Positions 23,200-32,887 of a DNA stretch of 64,000 nucleotides are shown here, piece after piece. The notes under the pieces were generated by a model, which was not told the origin of the DNA, did not search any database, and was given only the letters and a program-made list of their open reading frames with translations. Origin of the DNA: Bombyx mori (Eukaryota > Arthropoda > Insecta > Lepidoptera > Bombycidae); contig NC_085127.1 of the NCBI RefSeq assembly GCF_030269925.1, positions 6,827,501 to 6,891,500 of the forward strand. Direction: 5' to 3'. How positions within the stretch are numbered: the stretch's first letter is position 1; each line of letters opens with the position of its first letter. The position numbers and the translations under genes are program-made.

Positions 23200-25912
23200 A
23201 TATGATTGAGACTTGGACTTTGTGTCTTAAAGTGGTGGCATTGACGTTGCGATGTCTATAGGCTCCGGAAACCGTGGGCAGTGGAATCGGCTACAACAAT
23301 AACATATCTGATATCAAAATTGCGAAAAGTTTTTTAAAATAGAATAAATAAATACTTTTGTTGAAACATCACGTCAAGCAAAACTGACTCGAACTTCAAA
23401 GATTCTCAAGTGATTTATTTTCAATGAAAAACCCACATCGTTCTATCGGTTTTGTGCATCAGTAATCGGGTTTCTCGTCTGTTATTCGCATGGCAATCGC
23501 AACGGTTACCGGTATCCAGTTGTGACGCAGCATTTAATTGGATGAAGCGAATTGCTTGTATCGTTTACGGCTTGATCTAACTTAAGCGGTTGGATCATGA
23601 ATCTCCGACTGGCGTTCTTCTAGTATTGTAATTTTTTTGTATCCGCGTTCATGGTCTGGCTCTCTATTCTTTGGATCGAGCATGATCACAGGGTAGTTTT
23701 AATTACAGTGAGATAATTGATATCAGTCACAAATGATCGTATTTACTTTTTATAAATATTTGCGATTTTTTATCGATTACGCGAGAATAACTCATTGCTT
23801 TCTCTGTCTCGTTGTAATTTAATAAAAAAAATTAAAACAGATAAAATATAATATTTTATCCAATTTTATGTGTCTTCGAGTGAAATATATAGGTCAGTTT
23901 AGGTCGTCGTTTCACACCGTCTCTTATTTCTGGACCGATCTTATTTGTTTATTATTAAAATCGGCTAACGTCATTCACAACCTAACGTGAGTATTATTCA
24001 AACAAAATATAATATAATCTAATTGTAATTATGATAAAGATATTACACGGACATTAAGTATATTACGAAGGAAACAGCCGATGTACAGACAGTTCTTAAA
24101 TCAGAATATAAATTTTTTACAAAAGCAATGGATTTAAAAAATTTAAAAAGATAATACAAAATTTAATGAGTATACATTTTAATGAATTAATGTCACTATC
24201 GTTAATTGTGTATATGAAATATCTGTTTAATGGCTGTTTAGTTATCTGAAGCGTCAACAGTAATTATACAGATTTTTACCTCAATCGTGTTAATTGCTAC
24301 AAGAAACAGATTCGAAGATATTCGATTCCAGAATAAATAATTGTAATAAAAATAATAATTTGATTTCTAGAGTGGAATTCAACTTTAAAACTTAACAATG
24401 GGATCAGCACGAAAGTATATTATATATTATACCCTTCCTTACAAACATAGTCAAAAATGGTCCTCGAGTAATGGTGAAATCGATGAACATACATACACAA
24501 TCACATACCGTCAAAAATAGAACGCACCGCTCTTTTTGAAGTTGGTTAATTTCTAAAGCATATATGTGTGCATAGTGTACCTTAACTATCTTAAAGTAAG
24601 ACGAGACTACAAAAATAAACTAAAAAAAGTTAAAAGAAAAACGCTTAACATAAAAGCACACTTTTTATAATAATTTATAATTTATCTGACACTTTTTGCC
24701 ACCACACTAATGTATCAACTTAATTGCGCATTTAAAAAAAAAAAACTTCACTTGATACTCTCAATTAAACAAACATATTAAAATTCAAGCAGGCACTACA
24801 CAAGTTAACGGACAATAAGGCAATAAGTAATATTAGTTTAATTAAGACACATTCGAGTTAATCACGTTCCAGATTCAAGAAGTCGTACAATTATTTACTT
24901 TACGATTGTTTTGATCTACTTCACACTGTTACCGCGGTTTGAATTTAATAATGAAATTCACCGTAATAGTGCATGCTTAAATAGAAGTACTAAGCTTTCA
25001 CAAAGACACATTCGGAACGTCTTAACGATCCCTATACGGGAAGGGTCGTGACTCGATTAATTCACGTCCGACGTTGGGATAAACACTGGTAGCGTGCAAA
25101 AACGATTCTCGGATATCATTAGGCGATACTGTGGTGAAATATCGAGATTCTTGTTACTTGCGGTCGAGGTACCGGTAATCCGATCTTAACGGGTCACCAC
25201 GTCTACATTGACAATCAGTACGGCCTCATAGCATACATATTCAAAAGGCAACGAAACACGTATTAAAGATTTAGTGCAGTTCTCATCGGCGACCTGCGTA
25301 CGTTTGCGCGAAATTGAAGTAACGTATTATTTATGTCACGTTGAAAGTCACCTGGGGTTGCGTGATTCAAATCAAATCAGAATGAATCAGAACGCATGTT
25401 TTGAGGCCGAAATAGGGATATTAAACCCTAGTATTTCTTAATCATGAGTCTTTTGTAAACACGTGCAGTGTACATATTTAATTATGGCAATTTGTGGCTG
25501 TATGCATTGGTCGTCTCGACCTTAAAATCGAGTATGTAAGTTATTTCCATAACAAGTGCTGTCTAGCTTGTATCTGGATGCTTTTGAGCGACTTAATTAA
25601 ATTTCTATTATTGCTTTTCAATCTAAACCGGATTATGCAATACATTATTTAATACTTAATAGTACATAAGAGCGTGAAAGAAAGTATTGAACGCGCTTTT
25701 GTCGTAACCGTATCGGATAAAAATGTCACAAACAAGAAAAAGATTTGCAGCGTATATAAAGAACCAAAACTAAAACGTTTACATAAGTATCTTAAGATAT
25801 CTTATTGTAAAGTAAACATAACAAAAAAAAATACCGGTTAAACTGCAGCAGTATTAAACCAGCGATTTTCATTTGTTTTCGTTAAACATAAAACATGTTT
25901 TTATACTATACT
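23200..25912. other. Long AT-rich stretch, nothing recognised
   Basis: No exon, RNA gene or delimited repeat could be supported. Confidence 0.45.
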
Positions 25913-26038
25913 TGAGACCTTAGAACTTGTATCTTAAGGTGAGTGGCGCATTTACGTTGTGGATGTATATGGGCTCCAGTAACCACTTAACACCAGATGG
26001 GCTGTGAGCTCGTCCACCCATCTAAGCAATAAAAAAAA
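25913..26038 (+). mobile_element. Bm1 SINE 3' half
   Basis: It starts at ACTATACTTGAGACCTTAG and ends CATCTAAGCAATAAAAAA. Confidence 0.9.
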
Positions 26039-26180
26039 ATATATATATTTTGTAAAACAAAATCAATTCTAAAGTTGAATCTTGGAAGACATCATTGTTT
26101 CGACTTGTGCCTACTAGCTCGCTATTTCCTAAACTCTAGTTCCGATATTACGTTCGACCACTCGCGAGTCATCGTGACCG

Positions 26181-26349
26181 GTGTGCTCAGTGCGAGTTTT
26201 TTAACGTTCTCGATAGCGTAAAAGTTAGCTCATATTTGTATGGAATGGAATCGTTTGCGTACGTTTGCCGCTAGGGGCGCTGTTCCAACTGTATAATTGG
26301 GTTAACTTTAACGCTATCGAGAACGTTAAGAAACTCGCACTAAGCACAC
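26181..26349. mobile_element. Fold-back MITE with roughly 50-bp arms
   Basis: The left arm GTGTGCTCAGTGCGAG, then TTAACGTTCTCGATAGCG, is matched in reverse by the right arm ending AACTCGCACTAAGCACAC. The centre holds TTTGCGTACGTTTGCCGC followed by TAGGGGCGCTGTTCC. The copy at 50512 is almost the same in opposite orientation. Confidence 0.75.
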
Positions 26350-26809
26350 AGGTGGATTGTGAAAATGCGTATCTTGCAAGTGTATCTAAAGAAGCCTTCA
26401 TTATCTATCCACGTCAACTCAGAACTAGTTCGTTTTGCACTGTAAACCCTTTCTCTTCGAATTCGCACTGAATTTGTTCAACAACTTTCTAATAATAACG
26501 CAAACCGATTAATTAGACACGATTAGTACCGTCGGCGCGACCTTTGATTCTTTATTTTGATTCGCGAAAGTATCTTATTTGTTTCGATACGTTTTTTAAT
26601 TTCAAATGAATCACGAACGCGTAAATGACCATCGCATTCTTTAGCTTCAATAATAGTTCTTGATCCAACAGAGTTTCTCTTCACGCCAATGAACGACATA
26701 GTAATATTAAAATTGAAGCGGCTATACCGGGACTCATACGACGAGTATTAACGGCTCTAAAGAAATACATACTGTGTGTCTAATGTAAATATTCCCGCGA
26801 TGAAATCTA
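26350..26809. other. No gene recognised
   Basis: AT-rich DNA. An open frame crossing from the MITE has no independent support. Confidence 0.35.
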
Positions 26810-27025
26810 TCTATACTAATATTATAAAGAGGAAAGATTTGTTTGTTTGTTTGTTTCGAATAGGCTCCGAAACTACTGGACCGATTTGAAAAATTCTTTT
26901 TCCATTAGAAGCCGACATTGTCCCTGATGAACATAGGCTACTTTTTTTTAATTTTTTTTATTTTACTTTTTTTGGTTTCATGTGTGTTTTAATGTTTCCG
27001 AAGCGAAGCGAGGGCGGGTCGCTAA
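26810..27025 (+). mobile_element. Non-autonomous Helitron, first of a tandem pair
   Basis: It begins TCTATACTAATATTATAAAG and ends GGGCGGGTCGCTAA, so CTAA fits CTRR. GCGAAGCGAGGGCG lies before the end. It abuts the next copy directly. Confidence 0.7.
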
Positions 27026-27221
27026 TACTTAATAATATTATAAAGAGGAAAGATTTGTTTGTTTGTTTGTTTCGAATAGGCTCCGAAACTACTGGACCGA
27101 TTTGAAAAATTCTTTTTCCATTAGAAGCCGACATTGTCCCTGATGAACATAGGCTACATTTTTTTTTTTTGTTTCATATGTGTTTTAATGTTTCCGAAGC
27201 GAAGCGAGGGCGGGTCGCTAG
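27026..27221 (+). mobile_element. Non-autonomous Helitron, second of a tandem pair
   Basis: It is nearly identical to the preceding copy from AATATTATAAAGAGGAAAG onward, lacks the first few bases, and ends GGTCGCTAG followed by T. The main difference is a shorter T-rich stretch in the middle. Confidence 0.7.
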
Positions 27222-27443
27222 TACGTTAATAAAAGCGTCAAAAGAAGATAACGCTATTCTGACTAAACGTGCTTCTATCTACATAGACTTCGATGTCTCA
27301 AGATGTGTGACAGAATTCATGTCGATCTAAATAGAGACTTTTAAGGCTAGAGATTATACTTGCCCGTTCATAAATTGCAATAATAATGTACGATTGAAAT
27401 TGACGTCTCATGTCGACTAATAATAATAATTATTATTAGGTAA

Positions 27444-27673
27444 TTTTTTTTATTGCTTAGATGGTTGAACCAGCTCACAGCCCACCTGATATTAAGTGGT
27501 TACTGGAGCCCATAGACATCTACAACGTAAATGCGCCACCCACCTTGAGATATAAGTTCTAAGGTCTCAGTATAGTTACAATGGCTGCCCCACCCTTCAA
27601 ACCGAAACGCATTACTGCTTCACGGCAGAAATAGGCGGGGTGGTGGTACCTACCCGTGCGGACTCACAAGAGG

Positions 27674-27676
<3 letters not shown>
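27444..27676 (-). mobile_element. Bm1 SINE interrupted by the full-length Jockey (part 1)
   Basis: The 3' part of a Bm1, running from the T run to ACAAGAGGTCC. The remaining part continues at 32853 (ACAAGAGGTCCTACCACCAG) after the Jockey element. Joined at the 12-bp duplication, the two parts give the ordinary Bm1 sequence. Confidence 0.95.
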
Positions 27677-27704
<28 letters not shown>

Positions 27705-27868
27705 TGATTGAAAGTTTACTGGTGGCCCGAAGGCCTTTCCAGTTTCACCAGGACAGGTGGGCGAGCAAAGGCTCAGCCAAGAGGGGTGGGATTTGCTAAC
27801 AACTGCCCGAGCGCCTCCGAAGGAGACCTAACAACTCAAGAGCAATTGTTTCGCGAATGAATCTACTA

Positions 27869-27919
27869 CCGGATCGGAATCGCGACCCGCTGAGAAGATC
27901 CGGCGAGAAACTCAGCGGG
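27869..27919 (-). promoter_or_regulatory. Predicted H-type pseudoknot in Jockey 3' UTR
   Basis: On the minus strand: stem 1 CCCGCTGAG (27919-27911) pairs with CTCAGCGGG (27894-27886). Stem 2 CCGGATC (27903-27897), lying in the stem-1 loop, pairs with GATCCGG (27875-27869). The loops are 7, 2 and 10 nt. It starts about 12 nt after the ORF2 stop. The other subfamily has CCCACTGAG/CTCAGTGGG, a compensated change. A role in recognition of the RNA by its RT is an inference. Confidence 0.65.
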
Positions 27920-27931
27920 CTGATGCATGGG

Positions 27932-30814
27932 TTAGGTTGCACGTCGACCTCTTTGTCGAGTTCGACGAGTACGGTTACCGGGGTCCCTAAGCCTGCCCCT
28001 AGTATTAGACCTGAAGGCATCTAATGCAAAGGTTATTGGATCTGATGGATCCGTAAGGACGTGTCTAGGGCGTCGACGGTGACTGGCTCCTGCATGATCA
28101 GGATTCGGGGAGTAGTCAGCGGCGGCAACGATAAGGCGATTATCATGACGCATAGCCTTATCGAAGTATCGTTCCGACGCTGACTTCATGTATTTCCGAA
28201 TTGATTCGAGGCCCAGGTCATCGTGTAGGTCAACGTTCCTCACGAACCACGGAGCCCCGACAGCTAACCTGCAAAAGCGGGATTGTAGGGATTGGAGGGT
28301 GTCTATGTGTGTGCGGGCCGCGTGAGCGAACACCACACTCGCGTAAGTCATGACGGGCCTTATGCAAGTTTTGTAAAGTGTCACCTTGTTCCGAAGGGAC
28401 ATTTTACTCCGCTTACAGATCATGGGGTAGAGTCTACCGAGAATAAACGCGGCACGGTCACGGACTGATTTTATATGCGGGCGGAATGTCATCGATGCAT
28501 CCAGGGTAACGCCCAGGTATTTGACCTTCCTGGCCCAGGGTATGGGTTGTCTAAAGAGAGTAATCGGGGGTGTGAGATTCCTCCTCCTAATCCGGGAGGA
28601 AATCCGTGTGGAGCTTCCCCTCTGAAATAGCACCGCAGTACTTTTCGCTGGGTTGATGTCTATGCGCCATTTTCGGAACCACTGTCCTAGGGCTAGGGCT
28701 GCGCTCTGAAGCTTCTTCGCGATTAGGGACTTATTTCTACTAGAATAGTAAACAGTCGTGTCGTCGGCGAATAAAGCTAAATGGGTCGGCGGCGACCGGG
28801 GAATATCGTTGACGAATAAGCTAAATAGGAGGGGTGAGAGGACAGAGCCTTGCGGGACTCCAGCTGTGAGAGGTCGTGGGGAGGAGCGGGTTCCCTCGAC
28901 TCGATATCGAAAAGAGCGGTTCGACAAGAAGTCCCGTATGATGAGCACGAGACTATCCGGCACGCCCATGTTGAATAGTTTGAAAATCAAACCATTGTGC
29001 CAGACTTTGTCGAACGCTTTTGCGACGTCGAAGAAGAGAGCTCCCGTGTATAACGGTTTTGGTCGATTAAGCCCCACAAGAATGTGCTCCGTGAGGCGGT
29101 GCACCTGTTGAACGCATGAGTGATTTGTACGGAATCCGAATTGTTCATCGATAAGAATGCCCTTGGATGAGACGAAGTCTCTGAGGCGTTTGTAGAGCAG
29201 ACGCTCATACAGTTTGCCTAGAGACATGAGGAGGCTAATCGGGCGGTAGCTCGTCGGATGATTTTTTGGTTTACCGGGTTTATGTATGCCGATAACGTCC
29301 GCTTCTTTCCACACCGCGGGAAAGATACAGTTCGCCATAGCGGCATTGAAAATAGATGCCAACATCACGATGAGTTGGACGGGTAGAAGTTTAATAACGC
29401 GGTTGGATATACCGTCGGAACCGGGAGCCTTGCGAGGACGTAGGTCTTTGATCAAGTCTTTAACTTCCATCGGGGTGACGGGTGGTAACGCATCAGAGGG
29501 TGGCAAGGAGGCTCTGCGTTCTACCTCACTGTCTACTAATTCTACATGAACAGGGTCCACGGATTGAGTGCTGGGCGTGCACTGGGTTTGCAATGTATCG
29601 GCCAGCAGCTCTGCTTTTTCGTCATCATCGAACGCCGCGAGTCGGCCTGAGGGGCCTACGAGGGGGGGCATAGTTACTACCGTATCCGATTTGAGAGTAC
29701 GAGCTAAGCGGTAGTAAGACCTTTGGGAGGGCGCGAGTCCTTCTAAGAAATCAGACCATCTGGCATCTCGGACTTCGGCGATGCGAGACTTTACGTCGCG
29801 TTGTAGGGCACGCATTCGAATACGATTTTCCGCGGTAGGATACCTGTCGTAGGCGCGTATCGAGGCGTTCTTAGCTCTAAGGAGTTCCCTAATATCGTCG
29901 GACAATTTGAAGCGGTGAAGGAAGTCCTCCGCTACAACTTGTTTCGATGACCTATCTAATGTCGAGGTGATGTGTGACGTTAAGATGTCTATGGCTTCAG
30001 CGGTATCCTGAGGAGACGGGGTAGAGTCCGGGTTAAACGGGAGCGATGGTGGATCAGATTCAGCCAGGCTGATGCCCAGCGTGTGCCAATCCACCACAGT
30101 CCTCGTGACGGGAACGGAATCGGGAGCGCGACCGAGCTTCATAACGACGGGACGGTGGTCTGAATCTAACTCTGAAACTACTTCGATCGAGTGTAAGCGC
30201 AGAGTTACGTTTTTTAATAACGCTATGTCGAGTATATCCGGGCGATGCGCGATATTTAGCGGGTAGTGAGTCGGGGTTAGCGGAGCGACGATATCGAAGG
30301 CGAGATCATCGACTAACGCGTCAAGCCGCCTGCCATTCGGGGTTGTGGTGTGTGAGTTCCACCTGATGTGTTTACAATTTAGGTCGCCCGCCAGAATGAC
30401 AGAGCTCCCCATACCGAGCAGCGCCTCGATATCACTGCTTAGAACGATCTTATCCGGTGGAAGATAAACGGACGCGATAACGATCGGCGCGTGTCCCGTC
30501 AGTGAGATTCGGCACACTGATGCTTCGATATTAGCGAGCGCGGGAGGATCGAGCGGGACGCAATGCAGGGCTCTTCTATAGTAAATGACGGTACCACCAC
30601 CACGGGCAGAGAGCCTGTCGTTCCTGACCATGTTATAGTTCGCGATTTTAGGGTCACGGCGCGCGGGCTTAAGTAGGGTCTCCTGCACTAAAAAGATATC
30701 AATTTGGTGGTCACGCAAAAAGTCAGAAACCTGATCACGTTGATTTGCGAGACCGTAAGCGTTAAAAAATCCTATCGTTACGGATAGGGGCTTTATTCTA
30801 CTTATATACGCCAT
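27932..30814 (-). CDS. Jockey ORF2: APE endonuclease and reverse transcriptase
   Basis: 960 residues, intact. It nicks target DNA and copies the element RNA at the nick (target-primed reverse transcription). The endonuclease spans about residues 10-225, with Glu45 (VQET), GDLNC near 143-147, PDILD near 192-196 and SDHRP near 218-222 including the catalytic His. RT spans about 470-745: motif A FFDVAKAFD with Asp597, GVPQGS at 653-658, and the FADD box with Asp685/Asp686. There is an Arg-rich C-terminus (RRTRRLRRRARR-like in relatives). There is no RNase H, as usual for Jockey. Its ATG lies one codon after the ORF1 stop, in the same frame, so its translation is probably coupled to ORF1. Confidence 0.95.
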   Translation of the reverse strand: MAYISRIKPLSVTIGFFNAYGLANQRDQVSDFLRDHQIDIFLVQETLLKPARRDPKIANYNMVRNDRLSARGGGTVIYYRRALHCVPLDPPALANIEASVCRISLTGHAPIVIASVYLPPDKIVLSSDIEALLGMGSSVILAGDLNCKHIRWNSHTTTPNGRRLDALVDDLAFDIVAPLTPTHYPLNIAHRPDILDIALLKNVTLRLHSIEVVSELDSDHRPVVMKLGRAPDSVPVTRTVVDWHTLGISLAESDPPSLPFNPDSTPSPQDTAEAIDILTSHITSTLDRSSKQVVAEDFLHRFKLSDDIRELLRAKNASIRAYDRYPTAENRIRMRALQRDVKSRIAEVRDARWSDFLEGLAPSQRSYYRLARTLKSDTVVTMPPLVGPSGRLAAFDDDEKAELLADTLQTQCTPSTQSVDPVHVELVDSEVERRASLPPSDALPPVTPMEVKDLIKDLRPRKAPGSDGISNRVIKLLPVQLIVMLASIFNAAMANCIFPAVWKEADVIGIHKPGKPKNHPTSYRPISLLMSLGKLYERLLYKRLRDFVSSKGILIDEQFGFRTNHSCVQQVHRLTEHILVGLNRPKPLYTGALFFDVAKAFDKVWHNGLIFKLFNMGVPDSLVLIIRDFLSNRSFRYRVEGTRSSPRPLTAGVPQGSVLSPLLFSLFVNDIPRSPPTHLALFADDTTVYYSSRNKSLIAKKLQSAALALGQWFRKWRIDINPAKSTAVLFQRGSSTRISSRIRRRNLTPPITLFRQPIPWARKVKYLGVTLDASMTFRPHIKSVRDRAAFILGRLYPMICKRSKMSLRNKVTLYKTCIRPVMTYASVVFAHAARTHIDTLQSLQSRFCRLAVGAPWFVRNVDLHDDLGLESIRKYMKSASERYFDKAMRHDNRLIVAAADYSPNPDHAGASHRRRPRHVLTDPSDPITFALDAFRSNTRGRLRDPGNRTRRTRQRGRRAT

Positions 30815-30817
30815 TGA

Positions 30818-32491
30818 TTACCGGCGGAGTGAGGGGAGGACGTACGTATTTAATGACGCGTATACGTCGGCGTATTCCTGCACAACGGCGATAAAGTGTT
30901 GTGCAGTGGAGGCAGCGCGAATGGCGTCGCCCAAAGCGTTAACGCGCTCAAAGTTGATCGACTGAAAGAAGTCGATCGCTAAAGCGAGATTGTCGGACGC
31001 GGTCGGAGGGCAAGTCGCGGGAGAGGGACGAGTCGCGGGGGCGGGACGAATCGCGGAGGAGGGAGTTGTAGCCGTGTTCGTGTACGGCAGCGGTTTTGCC
31101 CAGGCCGAGACACTGGGCACCGCCGCCGGAACGAACGCTGGCTTAGCCTGCGACGCAGAGGGTGCCGAGGCTTTGATGTCTGGGCCGGAAGCTCGGAGGC
31201 GGTTTTGGCGGGCGACGCGGCGATTTATTTTAGGGGCTCGGGGGCAACCACGGTAATTCGCGGGGTGACCCTGTGTTCGACACAGGACGCAGCTAGGCGG
31301 TTCCGTTGCGGTTTTTTGGTCGCGAGCGCAGAGGGCCGTGGCGTGATCGCCCAAACACTTAACACATCGGGGGCGCGCGTGACAGTTACGGGAAGAGTGC
31401 CCGTACAATTGACAGTTATGGCACTGGCTAGGAGTGCCTTTTTTATGGGGGGCTTCGACAGCGATACCAGAGAGCCTACAGACGGTCTGTGTGTTAAAGA
31501 TTTTCTTACCCTCGGGGGTAGGCTGGAGAGCGACTAGAACCATATTATATGGCTCCCTACCGCGACCGGTGTGCATACGGTGCACAGAATTCACTGGTAG
31601 GCCTTGTTCTAACAGGTCGGCTTTTACGAGCTCTACATCTAACTCTTTAGGGATTCCGCGTATTACAACGCGGAGTTCGCGCTCCTCCTGGAGCGTATAC
31701 GTATGGAAACTTATACGCTCCTTACGGAGGTAAGAAGAGAGGGCCCTATGGTCGTCGGGTGTTTGAACCTTAATTTGAATGCCGTTCGCGAGGTTACGGG
31801 CATTCGTGAAATTTATATTTTTGGCCTTAAGGGCCAGGCAAACTCGATCCCAAGCTGCCTTCTCCTGAAGGATAACCGGGGGAGGGGTCTGGGTTTTATT
31901 TTGTGCCACCGGACGCGGCGACGGAGTGGCACGGGCTGGGGGCGCAACGGGAGTCTGAGGGCGGGGGCGCGACGCGTTCACGGCTTTGCTAATTTTAGCG
32001 GCCGCGGGAGCTCGAGACTCCGCGGCACGCTTCTTACCCTTCTGTACCAGGGTGAATCCATCCGTCGATGAGGCGGGGGCGAGGTCGACCTCCATGTCCG
32101 AGTCAGAGTCGGAGCACGAGGAGGCGGGTGCAGGCGACCTACGAGCAAGTGTAGGTGTTTTAGAGGGCGCGACGGAGGCCGCGGATGATCGCTCAGCTGA
32201 AACGATGGTCACGGCGGACGACGCAGCAGCTTTTCTCGCCAGTATAGGCGACACGGGAGCGGCAGGCACGACAGAGGCTGCGGTGCTCAATGCAGAAGCT
32301 CTGCACGCAGGTACAGGCGACGCAGGAGCAGCGAGCGCGGCGGAGTCCTCGAGAGGGCTCGCAGTGTGATTGGCCTTGAAGGCCAAAAACTCCGAGGCGA
32401 GCTGTGGGTGGCGAAGTCGGAGGAATTCCGCGAATACAGCGTCCATGATCGCTGAGTACCCAGGTGGGGCGGCCCCGGGTCTTGAAAACAC
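30818..32491 (-). CDS. Jockey ORF1: gag-like nucleic-acid-binding protein
   Basis: 557 residues if the first ATG is used; Met16 (MDAVFAEFLR) is an alternative start. The N-terminal half is Ala/Pro/Ser-rich with an acidic patch (SDSDSDMEVD, about 127-136). A PRE_C2HC-like region spans about 272-345 (LRVVIRGIPKELDVELV...). Three zinc knuckles follow: CX2CX4HX4C (357-370), CX2CX3HX4C (376-388) and CX2CX4HX6C (401-416). In the family such proteins bind the element RNA and form the ribonucleoprotein particle. It ends TAA, followed by TCA and the ORF2 ATG. Overlapping plus-strand frames are shadows of its GC-rich codons. Confidence 0.93.
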   Translation of the reverse strand: MFSRPGAAPPGYSAIMDAVFAEFLRLRHPQLASEFLAFKANHTASPLEDSAALAAPASPVPACRASALSTAASVVPAAPVSPILARKAAASSAVTIVSAERSSAASVAPSKTPTLARRSPAPASSCSDSDSDMEVDLAPASSTDGFTLVQKGKKRAAESRAPAAAKISKAVNASRPRPQTPVAPPARATPSPRPVAQNKTQTPPPVILQEKAAWDRVCLALKAKNINFTNARNLANGIQIKVQTPDDHRALSSYLRKERISFHTYTLQEERELRVVIRGIPKELDVELVKADLLEQGLPVNSVHRMHTGRGREPYNMVLVALQPTPEGKKIFNTQTVCRLSGIAVEAPHKKGTPSQCHNCQLYGHSSRNCHARPRCVKCLGDHATALCARDQKTATEPPSCVLCRTQGHPANYRGCPRAPKINRRVARQNRLRASGPDIKASAPSASQAKPAFVPAAVPSVSAWAKPLPYTNTATTPSSAIRPAPATRPSPATCPPTASDNLALAIDFFQSINFERVNALGDAIRAASTAQHFIAVVQEYADVYASLNTYVLPSLRR

Positions 32492-32816
32492 TCGCCTTGC
32501 GGCGAGGCCCCAACTTCTCGGACCTGAGCGGTTCTATTGAACACAGGTGGCAATGCGGCGCGATTACTACAGGACAAAGAAAAAGCACAACAAAACAGAA
32601 ATTACGAAAAGAAACAAAACAAATAAATACTTGCAGGAAACCACTTTGTCGGCAGATGTACCACGAACACAGAAACAACAAAAGGAAACAAAACAAATAA
32701 AAACTTCCAGAAAGAGCACTTAGTCGGCAGATGTACCACAAACACAGGCCGCGCGAACAATGGCCGGGCTAACAAAAGCCGGGCGAACAAAGACCGGGCG
32801 ATCGAGTGGACGATGA

Positions 32817-32853
32817 GCACGTCCGCACGTGACGGGTGCCTCTATCGGAATGA
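32817..32853 (-). promoter_or_regulatory. Internal promoter: Inr plus DPE
   Basis: The element starts CATTCC; with the flanking T this gives TCATTC, a match to the arthropod initiator TCAKTY, with A(+1) at 32851. GGACGT begins exactly at +28 (32824), matching the downstream promoter element RGWYVT in both sequence and spacing. Drosophila jockey-type elements use the same TATA-less design. It lies fully inside the element, so each complete copy carries its own promoter. Confidence 0.8.
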
Positions 32854-32887
32854 CAAGAGGTCCTACCACCAGTAATTACGCTAATTA
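32853..32887 (-). mobile_element. Bm1 SINE interrupted by Jockey (part 2)
   Basis: ACAAGAGGTCCTACCACCAG followed by TAATTACGC continues the Bm1 begun at 27444. It ends soon after, so the host SINE was itself 5'-truncated. Confidence 0.9.

Larger units (their letters stand above)
27677..32852 (-). mobile_element. Full-length Jockey-clade LINE in a Bm1 SINE
   Basis: The element is about 5.2 kb and runs right to left. It has a 5' UTR of about 360 bp with an Inr+DPE promoter, ORF1 (32491-30818), ORF2 (30814-27932), a roughly 230-bp 3' UTR and a poly(A) of about 27. The perfect 12-bp duplication ACAAGAGGTCCT (27666-27677 and 32853-32864) marks both ends and shows the 5' end is complete. Clade assignment rests on gag-like ORF1 with a PRE_C2HC-type region and three CCHC knuckles, an APE-type endonuclease, RT, and no RNase H. 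Both ORFs are intact, which suggests a young and possibly active copy. Confidence 0.95.

Noticed and set aside
30990..32369. Long plus-strand frames opposite Jockey ORF1
   Set aside because: They mirror the GC-rich Ala/Pro/Arg codons of ORF1 on the other strand and show no domain.
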